Source: Streptomyces sp. NBC_01306
GTDB lineage: Bacteria; Actinomycetota; Actinomycetes; Streptomycetales; Streptomycetaceae
Assembly (NCBI RefSeq): GCF_026340465.1
Contig: NZ_JAPEPC010000002.1
Span: forward strand, 248,001 to 312,000
DNA: 64,000 nucleotides
Direction: 5' to 3'
A model generated the notes under the pieces. That model worked only from the letters and a program-made list of their open reading frames with translations, made no database searches and was not told the origin of the DNA. The position numbers were made by a program, and so were the translations under genes. This document shows positions 51,501 to 59,188 of this stretch, piece after piece; the first letter of the stretch is position 1, and every line of letters begins with the position of its first letter.

Positions 51501-53925
51501 CCCCGGTGCCACCGCCGACATCGAGCGGGTCTTCGCCGCGCTGGCCCGCCACGGGACCGAGGCCGACCTCCTGGTACATGCCATCACGGCTGCTCCATGG
51601 CCGCCGGCGTCGACGGCCACCGTCCGACAGCAGCTGGACGACAGCTTCTTCAGCGCCCTCGCGCTCGCCCAGCACGGTCTGCGGACCGGCACCACGGGCC
51701 GCGTCCCCGAGCTCATCACGCTCACCTCGGGCGCGGTCGACGTCTCAGGAGCCGACCCGGTCGACCCGGTGAAGGCGAGCGTCCACGGGGTCATCCGCAC
51801 CCTGGCCGCCGAACTGCCGCGGCAACGCTGCAAGGTCATCGACTTCTCCGCCAACACTCCCGTCGACGCACTGAGCGATGAACTCTGCCGTGCCGGTGAG
51901 GACCTCGTCGTCGCGCTGCGCGGGCGTCACCGCTGGGTGCCCCGGGAGACACCGCTGCTCCTGCCCCCGAACCAGGCACCGGCTCTTCGTTCCGGAGGTG
52001 TGTACGTCATCACCGGAGGGATGGGCGCACTCGGCCTGGCGACTATGCGCAGCATCGCCGCGACCGGCATCCGGCCGCGTATCGCGCTGCTGGGTCGCAC
52101 CCTTCCCGCCACCGAAGAGCCCGTGGACACCTGGTCGGCCGACGTCACGACCGCCGTACGGGACGCCACCGCGCTCGGGGCCGAGGTGCGCCTGCTCGCG
52201 TGCGACGTCGGTGACCCGCGGCAGGTCCGGCGCACGCTCGACATCGTCGCGGCCGCCTTCGGGCCGGTCCAGGGGCTGCTGCATCTCGCGGGGGTCGCGG
52301 GCAACGGGATTCTGCAGGTCCGCGATCCTGAGCGGGCCGCCGATGTGCTCCGCCCCAAGGTGCACGGGACGCTCGCCCTCGCGGAGGCGCTCGCCGGCCG
52401 GCCGGCACTCGACTGGATCGTGTTCTTCTCAAGTCGTGCCGCCGTCGACGGCCTCGTAGGCGGCGGCGACTACGCCGCGGCGAACGCGGTCATGGACCTG
52501 TGCACGCGCCTCGACCTGTTCCCCGCGGACCGGGTGCTGAGCATCAACTACCCGAGCTGGACCACCGTCGGCATGGCCAGCCGACCCGACGGCGCGCCCG
52601 CGGCCGGCACACTGCACTGGACCACCACGCTCGACGCCGAGAACACCTGGGCGCTCGACGAGCACCGGCTCGACGGCACTCCCATCCTCCCCGGAACCGC
52701 CCATATCGACCTGGTCATCTGCGCGTTCGGCCGGACCGTGCCGGAGGGCACCGACCGTGCGCTGGTGCTCTCCGATGTGGCTTTCGTCGCGCCCTTGACC
52801 GCGCGGCGGCCGAGGCGCGTGACGGTCGTGTTCGCCGCCGACGGTGCGCGCCACCGCTTCGAGGTCCGCTCCCAGCCCGCGGACGACACGACCGCGCGGT
52901 GGGTCACGCACGCCACCGGACGGATCGAACGCCGGAGTGTCGAGGCGCCCGCCTGCGATCTCACGGCACTGCGCAAGGCCACCCGTCCGACGGGAGGATC
53001 CGCTGCCGGGGCCTTCGCACTCGGAGCACGCTGGGACTCCGTCGTGGAGGTCCGCGACAGTGCGCACGAGAGGCTTGTCGAGCTGCGGCTCCCCGCGCAG
53101 TTCACCGACGATCTCCGCACGCATCCGCTGCATCCGGCACTGCTGGATCTGGCGACCTCCGCGCTGCGGGGGTGCCCGGGTCCCGGCCCCGAGGACCGGG
53201 CCGACGAGGCGTATCTGCCCTTCCTCTACCGTGCGCTCACGGTCTTCGCCCCGCTTCAGCAAGAGGTCTCGGCCCGCGTCCGGCGGAAGGAGAGCCACCA
53301 CGGACAGCTCGTGGCGGACATCGACGTCATCGGCGCCGACGGCATCCTCCTCGTCTCCGTGGAAGGCTTCACGATGCGGAGGATCGACCGGACCGCGTTC
53401 GACGCCGACCACGGTGGCCACGAGGCCGACACCCAGGACCACGCCGGCATCGACCCGTCCGTCGGAACCGACATCCTGATGCGTCTGCTCTCCGCGAGGA
53501 CCCCCGAGCAGATACTTGTCCGCCCGCACCGGAACGGCCGACCGGTGCCCGTACCGTCCACCGCAGACCCCACGTCCGGACTGCCGACTTCCGAATCCAT
53601 GCGCGCGGAGTCTTCCCGGCCACGACCGCAAGCAGAGCCCGTAAGCGCGCCAACGAGGCCCACGGCACCGGCCGTTGAGTCCCCCACCGATACGCCGGAC
53701 TCGACCTCGGACCGACTTCGCGGCCTGTGGGCGCGCACCCTGGGGCACGACCAGTTCGCACCCGACGACGACTTCTTCGACCTTGGGGGCAACTCGCTGA
53801 CCGCGATTGAACTGATGGCCCAGATCCGGGAGGCGTTCGACATCGAGTTGACCGTCGGGTTCCTCTTCGAAGCCCCCACCTTGGCCGAGCTCGCCGAGGT
53901 CATCGACCAGCGGGTGCGGTCATGA
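48532..53925 (+). CDS. Type I PKS module KS-AT-KR-DH-ACP
   Basis: A 1797-aa polyketide synthase. Ketosynthase (about 8-430): TACSSTLVALH with Cys176, EAHGTGT and GNIGHL. Acyltransferase (about 530-840): LFPGQGSQ, GHSLGE and SSAFHTP in the position of HAFH, indicating malonyl-CoA. Ketoreductase (about 925-1345): TGGMGALGLATMR, FFSSRAAVDG and GGDYAAANAVMD (catalytic Ser and Tyr present). Dehydratase (about 1370-1640): HRLDGTPILPG and HPLHPALLDLAT. ACP (about 1720-1795): FFDLGGNSLTAIE. KR precedes DH, unlike the usual DH-KR order. There is no ER or TE. The product is likely a 3-hydroxy- or enoyl unit, possibly made iteratively. GTG 48532 has AGGAGG 5 nt upstream; the stop overlaps the LanB-like start (ATGA). 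Confidence 0.92.
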   Translation: MDDDDKIAVVGVAAKVPGASCVDAYWLNLIRGKESVAALSDEHLRDHGVSEELLTNAAYVKAAALAPDAQYFDAGLFSMTPREARTCDPQIRLFLETAHAAIENAGYDPTTISAGTGVFASAGAPLYHEHHLRPQKDALGFPLADVSTLNLGGYIATMASYKLNLHGPSMTVQTACSSTLVALHLACQSLRTGDCDTALVGGASIDFPYGHGYLWSEGGVQSRSGHCRPFDAAADGTVFGGGACAVLLKRLPDALADHDHIRAVIRGSAINNDGSDKVSFGAPSAAAQRAVVSEALAVADVRPRDISYVEAHGTGTVVGDPIEISALTDAFTSLAEEPLPVGSCSLGSVKGNIGHLGPVAGLAGFIKAVLALEHEQLPPSINYRSPNPRLGLGSSLFRVQDRLTAWPRDPRQPRRAGVSSMGIGGSNAHVVLEEPPAVPAALHQGEPRLVVWSSPTAEAEPAVRAGLADAFLQLGEEVFADAVATLQHGRRTHPVRAAAVCVGAHDAATTMTAAETGRILVSRRPRTSPPSICLLFPGQGSQHVEMAHGLYRSVPGFARAFDEWLDRLDAPDLPLRDCWRGAAGLDITETSLAQPLLFAAELALAQMWQQAGVRPAALLGHSLGELAAATVAGILEPDAAAALVLARARAMRDHPAGGGMLAAATGADALRDVLTGTVTVAVINRADQVVLAGSDDDLADVAEELTDRGVAHTRLPTSSAFHTPLLRDAARAFEKAFTGVTLSPPALPVYSAATGRLISADEAVDPAFWVRQLVEPVQFATALDALVETGPGVLLEVGPGQVLTELARRHERARDASVAVVPTLPRRGGTAAADDADPDMTALLTAAAHLWVAGADVSWEAVGQAPLRHRIPLPGYPYQRKQHWVEAPQAADLVTGPDPTAEAHAAPPPTATGTGTDTGRSSPFSTLRWTSSALTPPPLIRAGATAVVLLPAAADRADDVVAALEHAGTHTIRVRPADAYRHDGDEFGIRPGATADIERVFAALARHGTEADLLVHAITAAPWPPASTATVRQQLDDSFFSALALAQHGLRTGTTGRVPELITLTSGAVDVSGADPVDPVKASVHGVIRTLAAELPRQRCKVIDFSANTPVDALSDELCRAGEDLVVALRGRHRWVPRETPLLLPPNQAPALRSGGVYVITGGMGALGLATMRSIAATGIRPRIALLGRTLPATEEPVDTWSADVTTAVRDATALGAEVRLLACDVGDPRQVRRTLDIVAAAFGPVQGLLHLAGVAGNGILQVRDPERAADVLRPKVHGTLALAEALAGRPALDWIVFFSSRAAVDGLVGGGDYAAANAVMDLCTRLDLFPADRVLSINYPSWTTVGMASRPDGAPAAGTLHWTTTLDAENTWALDEHRLDGTPILPGTAHIDLVICAFGRTVPEGTDRALVLSDVAFVAPLTARRPRRVTVVFAADGARHRFEVRSQPADDTTARWVTHATGRIERRSVEAPACDLTALRKATRPTGGSAAGAFALGARWDSVVEVRDSAHERLVELRLPAQFTDDLRTHPLHPALLDLATSALRGCPGPGPEDRADEAYLPFLYRALTVFAPLQQEVSARVRRKESHHGQLVADIDVIGADGILLVSVEGFTMRRIDRTAFDADHGGHEADTQDHAGIDPSVGTDILMRLLSARTPEQILVRPHRNGRPVPVPSTADPTSGLPTSESMRAESSRPRPQAEPVSAPTRPTAPAVESPTDTPDSTSDRLRGLWARTLGHDQFAPDDDFFDLGGNSLTAIELMAQIREAFDIELTVGFLFEAPTLAELAEVIDQRVRS

Positions 53926-56255
53926 CAGCCGCGCCGCACACCTCCACCGCCCCCGGGGCGCCTTCGGCGCATCCCGCACACCGCCTCACACTGCATGGCG
54001 ACTGGTCGCTGTGGCGGCTGGCCGCCCTGCGCAGCGCCGGCATGCCGATCTCATGGCTCGACGGTTTCGCGGTGCCCGACTGCGCGGACGACGACTCCGA
54101 CACCCGCAGCCGCGAGACCTCCGCAGCGGCCGTACGCTCGGTCGTCGCGCAACCCGCCTTCCTCGAAGCTGTCACCTGGCAGAACCCGGCACTCATCCGG
54201 AACTGGATGGGCCGCTTCGCCGCCGATCTCGCCGCGGACGGAGACGGACGTCTCTCCCGCAGAGACCAGCGCGAAGCCCTCGTCGCCTTCCTCGCACAGC
54301 GCTACTGCGCGAAGAACGAGACCATCGGCTTCTTCGGCCCCGTCGCCTGGGCCCGGTTCACCGACGACCAGGCCGGGGTCACGACACGCGGCACGGCCGG
54401 GCTGCGCAGCCGCACCCTCTTCCGCGAGCACTGGGCCGTCGACGCGATCGCCCGTGCCTTCGCGGAGCGGCCGGCCCTCCACACCCACCTGATCGCCCGG
54501 CGGCACCCGGCGTGCTCCTTCGACGGCGGAGTGCTGCGCCGGCCGCGACGCCGACCGCAGCCCCTGGACCCCGACGAAGCCGCCCTGGCCGCCGCCCTCG
54601 ACCGTCCGCGCCGGGTGGGTGAACTGCTCAGCGCCTACGGACCTCCCGAATCGGCTCCGGCCACCGCGCGGGCACTGGAGCGGCTCACGGCGACCGGAGC
54701 GGTCCTCGTCGGATTCCCGGTGCCGGTCACCGATCAGCCGGAAGACGCACTGCGCGCACACCTCTCACAGATCCCGGACGAGAAGCTGCGCGACAGCCTG
54801 CTGGCCGAACTCGCCCCCCTCGACGAAGCCGTCGACGCCGTCGCGGCCACGGCCGGCGACCCGGTGGCGCTGCGCGGCGCACTGGACCGGCTCGGGGCAG
54901 AGTTCCGGTCCCTGACCGGAGTCGGCGCTCAACGCGCCAAGCCCGATCGTGACCTCGGGCGGTGCATCGTGTACGAGGACTGCCGACGGGACCTCGACGT
55001 CGACATCGGCACGGACCTGATCAAGGATCTCCGTGCCCCGCTCGGACTCCTCCTGGACACCGCCCGCTGGCTCGTGTGCGAGAACGGAGCGGAGCTGGAG
55101 CGAGACCTCGCGGCCCGGGCGGAATCCCTGCATGCCGCCTCCGGACGGCCGGTAGGACTGTGCGACCTGGTGATGGCCTCCGGAGACATCCTCAGCGGAC
55201 TGCCCGGCAGCGCGGTCTCGCGGGTCGCCGCGGACTTCCGGGCCCGCTGGGCGGAACTGCTCGCCACCGCCACCGAATCCTCGGCGTCCTCGGTCCGGCT
55301 CAGCACCGCGGTGACGGCCCCGCTGGTGCGCCTGCTGTTCCCTGCCGGCCCGGTCCGGTGGCGCGCCGCCCGGCAGCACAGTCCTGACCTGATGCTCCGC
55401 GCTCGCCCCGGCCGCCGTCCGCAATGGGTGCTCGGCGAACTGCACCTCGCCGTCAACACGCTGGAGAACCGCGCCTTCGCCACCCAGGCCGACGATCGTG
55501 CGGAGCTGCTCACGGCCACCGCGGCCGACTTCCCCGACGGCCGCTTCGTGCCCGTGTACCCGGCCGCTTCACCAGCGGTCACCTCACGCACCTACCCTCC
55601 GCCTGCTCTCGACCTTCCCGAGCTCTACCAGTACTGGTCCTGGACCGCGGACGAGGGGCATCCCTCGGGCAGCACCGTTCTGCCCGGCGCCGGTCTGCTC
55701 GTCGAACAGGACGACAGCAGCCGACTCGTCGTCCGCCCGGCCGACGGCAACTGGCGGGCGCCGCTCACCGAAGTGCTCGGCGAATTCCTCACCGCAGTCG
55801 TCGCGAACCAGTTCAGCATCCGGCCCCTGGCCGCCCATCAGCCCCGTCTGCTGCTCGACGACGTGGTCATCGCACGGGAGACCTGGCATCTGCCGGTGTC
55901 CGAGCTCCCGTATACCGTCGACAACGACTACCGTCACCGCGCGCTGCGCCGGCGGTTGCAGGAGCTGGGCATGCCGCGCTGGGTGTTCGCCCGGACCCCG
56001 GACCAGCCGAAGCCCTACCTCGTCGACCAGGACGCGCCGCTGTCCCTGCGCAACCTCGCACGTGGCCTGCGCCGGAGCGCCGCCTCCGAGGCCTCCACCG
56101 CCGTCACCTTCACCGAGATGCTCCCCGCCCCCGACGAACTGTGGCTCGCCGGACCCGGCGGCCGGCCGCACACCAGCGAACTGCGCATCGTCGTCCACGA
56201 CGACGCCCAGGTCACGTCCCCGCTGACCACGCCAGATCGGACGGCCTCCGCATGA
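53922..56255 (+). CDS. LanB-like protein, aminoacyl-transfer domain only
   Basis: A 777-aa protein of the lantibiotic dehydratase N-terminal family (Lant_dehydr_N). The hallmark QRYCAKNETIGFFGPVAWAR lies at about residues 125-145 and a second conserved region GELHLAVNTLEN at about 505-516. Full LanBs use Glu-tRNA to glutamylate Ser/Thr and carry a C-terminal SpaB_C elimination domain of about 300 residues; that domain is absent here. Domain-only forms include the PEARLs, which add amino acids from aminoacyl-tRNA to peptide C termini. No precursor peptide gene is present. The start overlaps the PKS stop and the stop overlaps the TE-A start, both by ATGA, so it is an integral part of a PKS/NRPS operon. 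Substrate unknown. Confidence 0.85.
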   Translation: MTAAPHTSTAPGAPSAHPAHRLTLHGDWSLWRLAALRSAGMPISWLDGFAVPDCADDDSDTRSRETSAAAVRSVVAQPAFLEAVTWQNPALIRNWMGRFAADLAADGDGRLSRRDQREALVAFLAQRYCAKNETIGFFGPVAWARFTDDQAGVTTRGTAGLRSRTLFREHWAVDAIARAFAERPALHTHLIARRHPACSFDGGVLRRPRRRPQPLDPDEAALAAALDRPRRVGELLSAYGPPESAPATARALERLTATGAVLVGFPVPVTDQPEDALRAHLSQIPDEKLRDSLLAELAPLDEAVDAVAATAGDPVALRGALDRLGAEFRSLTGVGAQRAKPDRDLGRCIVYEDCRRDLDVDIGTDLIKDLRAPLGLLLDTARWLVCENGAELERDLAARAESLHAASGRPVGLCDLVMASGDILSGLPGSAVSRVAADFRARWAELLATATESSASSVRLSTAVTAPLVRLLFPAGPVRWRAARQHSPDLMLRARPGRRPQWVLGELHLAVNTLENRAFATQADDRAELLTATAADFPDGRFVPVYPAASPAVTSRTYPPPALDLPELYQYWSWTADEGHPSGSTVLPGAGLLVEQDDSSRLVVRPADGNWRAPLTEVLGEFLTAVVANQFSIRPLAAHQPRLLLDDVVIARETWHLPVSELPYTVDNDYRHRALRRRLQELGMPRWVFARTPDQPKPYLVDQDAPLSLRNLARGLRRSAASEASTAVTFTEMLPAPDELWLAGPGGRPHTSELRIVVHDDAQVTSPLTTPDRTASA

Positions 56256-59188
56256 CCGCATTCTCGTCAGCCTGGTTCAGCGACGTGGTCAATCCGGACG
56301 GGGACGGACCTCTCGTGATCGCGCTGCCCTACGCCGGTGGCTCGGGGCGCGCGTTCCGTCAACTGCACCCGTACCTGCCCGGCGACAGCGTTCTGGTGAT
56401 CGTCGACCTGCCGGGACACGGCCCCCGGCTGTCCGAACCCTGCCTGCGCGACGCGGACGACATCGTCACCGGGCTGCTCGGGGCGCTGGAAGAACTCCCG
56501 GCGGAACGGTTCGTCCTCCTGGGGTACAGCATGGGCGGGTGGCTCGCCTACGAGGCGGCCGCACGACTCACCGACGCGGGAACTCCCGCCATGGGCCTCG
56601 TCGTGTGCGGCACTCGCGCTCCCCAGACCGGGATCGGGCACCCTTCGGTCACGACGCACCCCCCTGGCCGGGACTTCCTCCGGGCCGCCGTCGAGATGGG
56701 GCTCGCCGCCCCGGAAATGCTCAAGGTCCCGGGCATGGCCGAACTCTTCGCCGAGCCTCTGCACGCGGACTTCGCGGTCGTGCAGAGCTACCGCCACCGG
56801 CCGCGCCCCGCGCTCCCCGTGCCGAGCTGCGTCGTCGGCTTCGACTCCGACTGGCTGGTGCCCGAGCCGTCACTCCGGGCCTGGGACGACGTGTGCGCGC
56901 ATCCGCTGCACCGCCGCGTCGAGGGCACCCATCTCGCCCTGCACGAGGACGAAGTGGCGTTCGGCGCAGCGGTGGCGGCAGGAGTGGCGCACATCATTGC
57001 CTCCTGTCCGCCGCGGCCGGTCGCCTCGGGCAGGCCGGCCCCGGCTCGGCGGCCCGGCGAGGGGGACCCCGCGGAGCGGGCCGTCCCCGACGGCGTCACC
57101 GCGGTGGGCCTCGTGGCGCAGACTGCGCGGCGGGCACCGGACGCACCGGCCATCGTGGACAAGGGCCGCGTCGTCTACACGTATCAGGAGCTCCTGAAGC
57201 TCTCGGCGCAGGTCGCCCGGCTTCTCCACGAGCAGCGCATCGAAGCGGGCCACCATGTGGCGTTCATCGGACGGCGCGATCCGGGATCCGTCGTCGCGAT
57301 CCTCGGCATCGCCCTGGCGGGTGCCGCGTTCGTGCCCATCAGCGACAAGTGGCCGCTCGAACGGACGGCGTACGTCCTGCGCTCGACCGGGGTGCGCTGC
57401 CTGCTCGGTTTCGCCGACGACCTGGCCCTGTTCGAGCAACTCGGTGCCGCATGTCCCGATCTCACCGATGTCGTACTCCTCGATGTCGCCACGGAAGACC
57501 CGCCACGGCCACGCCCCACGCGACCGCCCACCGAACAGGCCGCAACCGAAGCGGACTTCACGGAGGTCGCCGACCGCGTCATCGCCGAAGAGCCGCGCAC
57601 CGTCCTGCAGATCGGTCTGGGGCAGGGCGAACTGCTGAAGCGTGTCGCACCTCATGTGGACCTGTTCACCGCCGTCGACGCGGACCACGACGCGATCCGC
57701 ACGGCGACCGCATGGGCCCAGGACCACGGCGTGTTCGCCGATCTCCAGGTGGGCCACCCGGACCACCTCGGTGAACTGGTGTCGACCACCGTCGACGTGG
57801 CCGTCCTGCCCGCGGGTCCCTCCCCAGCACTGCTGAGCGCCGTCGCCGCCGTCGTGCGGCCCGGCGGTGCCGTACTCCTGCCGGGTCCCGCACCGCACGA
57901 ACCCAGCTCCGCCTGGGCGGTACAGCCCCCGGCGCAGGACTGTCACACGACTGTGCTGCGCCGGACAGACCTGCCACCGGATACGGCGGGAGGACCCACC
58001 CAGCGCGTGCACACCAGGTGGCACCTCGCCCGGCAGCCCGATTCCCCGCCACCCGTCTCGGCGGGTCCGGGCGATGTCGCCTATGTGATCTACACTTCCG
58101 GCTCCACCGGCCATCCCAAGGGCGTCGCGGTCAGCAACAGCGCACTGCTCACCACACTCTCGGGCTCCGCCGAACAGTTCGCCGTCCAAGCCGACGACAC
58201 ACTCCTGCAAGTGACGTCGTTCTGTTTCGACCTCTCCGTCTTCGACGTCTTCGGGGTGCTGTCCGCAGGGGGCGCCCTGCGCATCGCCGACGACACCGAG
58301 ATCGACGAACCTCGCCTGCTGGCAAGGGTGTTGCTCGGCGAAAAGATCACCGTGTGGAACTCGGCCCCCTCGATGTTCTCCTGGCTCCTCCTGTTCCTCA
58401 CCGGAAGCGAGGCGCCGCCCGAGCAGCGAACGTCGCTGCGCCTGATGCTGCTCGCCGGCGACTGGATCCCGGTGTCCATGCCCGACGAGACGCGTGAAGT
58501 GTTTCCCAAGGTGCGGATCGTCAATCTGGGCGGCGCCACCGAGACCGCCGTCTGGTCGTGCTTCTACGAGATCGACTCCGTGGACCCGGAGTGGGCGAGC
58601 ATTCCCTACGGGCGCCCGCTGAAGGGCTCGCACTACTACATCCTCGACGAGCAGCGACAACCCGTCGTGCTCGACGAAGTCGGCCAGATCTACGCGGCCG
58701 GGGACTCGCTCGCGCTCGGCTACCACGGCGACCCCGCGCAGACCGCGCGGAGCTTCGTCCCCGACCCGTTCCGGCCCGGACAGCGTATGTACGCCACCGG
58801 TGACCGCGGCCGCTGGCGGGCGGACGGGCAGATGCAGTTGCTGGGCCGGATCGACCACCAGGTGAAGATCCGCGGATACCGCGTCGAACTCGGGGAGATC
58901 GAGGCCGTGATGGCCAGTGCGCGGAATGTTCGCTCGGCCGTCGTCGTCACCTGCTGCCGCGGCGGCAACCGGACGCTCGCCGGCTTCTACACCTGCCGCG
59001 GATCCGGGACATCCACCGCCGAGATGCGCGAGCTGCTGGCCTCCCGTCTCCCGCCGTACATGATCCCGGGCCATCTCGACCGCCTGGACGCACTCCCCCT
59101 CACCACCAACGGCAAAGTCGACCGGGACGCGCTGGCGCGGCGCGTGCTCCAGGTCGGTTCTGCCATCTCCACCGAAGAGCAGCAGTGA
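56252..59188 (+). CDS. Thioesterase-adenylation fusion, A domain (Cys-like) with MT-like insert
   Basis: A 978-aa protein. Residues about 1-250 form a type II thioesterase: LPYAGGSGRAFRQL, DLPGHGPRL, LLGYSMGGWLAYE (Ser93), GFDSDWLVPE and GTHLALHE (His227). An adenylation domain follows from about 285: after FVPISDKWPLERTAYV (A2) a 110-residue insert (about 435-545) carries VLQIGLGQGELLKRV and FTAVDADHDAI, resembling a SAM-binding fold, before YTSGSTGHPKG (A3, about 614). The A core then reads FDLSVFDVFG, WNSAPSMF, NLGGATETAVWS, YATGDRGRW and TNGKVDRD. Motif-derived code is about D-L-F-N-L-A-L-V-W-K, close to Cys domains of yersiniabactin type. There is no carrier domain; one opens the next protein. 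GTGA couples the two. Confidence 0.88.
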   Translation: MTAFSSAWFSDVVNPDGDGPLVIALPYAGGSGRAFRQLHPYLPGDSVLVIVDLPGHGPRLSEPCLRDADDIVTGLLGALEELPAERFVLLGYSMGGWLAYEAAARLTDAGTPAMGLVVCGTRAPQTGIGHPSVTTHPPGRDFLRAAVEMGLAAPEMLKVPGMAELFAEPLHADFAVVQSYRHRPRPALPVPSCVVGFDSDWLVPEPSLRAWDDVCAHPLHRRVEGTHLALHEDEVAFGAAVAAGVAHIIASCPPRPVASGRPAPARRPGEGDPAERAVPDGVTAVGLVAQTARRAPDAPAIVDKGRVVYTYQELLKLSAQVARLLHEQRIEAGHHVAFIGRRDPGSVVAILGIALAGAAFVPISDKWPLERTAYVLRSTGVRCLLGFADDLALFEQLGAACPDLTDVVLLDVATEDPPRPRPTRPPTEQAATEADFTEVADRVIAEEPRTVLQIGLGQGELLKRVAPHVDLFTAVDADHDAIRTATAWAQDHGVFADLQVGHPDHLGELVSTTVDVAVLPAGPSPALLSAVAAVVRPGGAVLLPGPAPHEPSSAWAVQPPAQDCHTTVLRRTDLPPDTAGGPTQRVHTRWHLARQPDSPPPVSAGPGDVAYVIYTSGSTGHPKGVAVSNSALLTTLSGSAEQFAVQADDTLLQVTSFCFDLSVFDVFGVLSAGGALRIADDTEIDEPRLLARVLLGEKITVWNSAPSMFSWLLLFLTGSEAPPEQRTSLRLMLLAGDWIPVSMPDETREVFPKVRIVNLGGATETAVWSCFYEIDSVDPEWASIPYGRPLKGSHYYILDEQRQPVVLDEVGQIYAAGDSLALGYHGDPAQTARSFVPDPFRPGQRMYATGDRGRWRADGQMQLLGRIDHQVKIRGYRVELGEIEAVMASARNVRSAVVVTCCRGGNRTLAGFYTCRGSGTSTAEMRELLASRLPPYMIPGHLDRLDALPLTTNGKVDRDALARRVLQVGSAISTEEQQ

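Noticed and set aside
53000..57000. Ribosomally made (lanthipeptide) cluster around the LanB-like gene
   Set aside because: No small precursor gene, no LanC cyclase and no peptidase/transporter pair is seen; the gene is coupled to PKS/NRPS genes instead.
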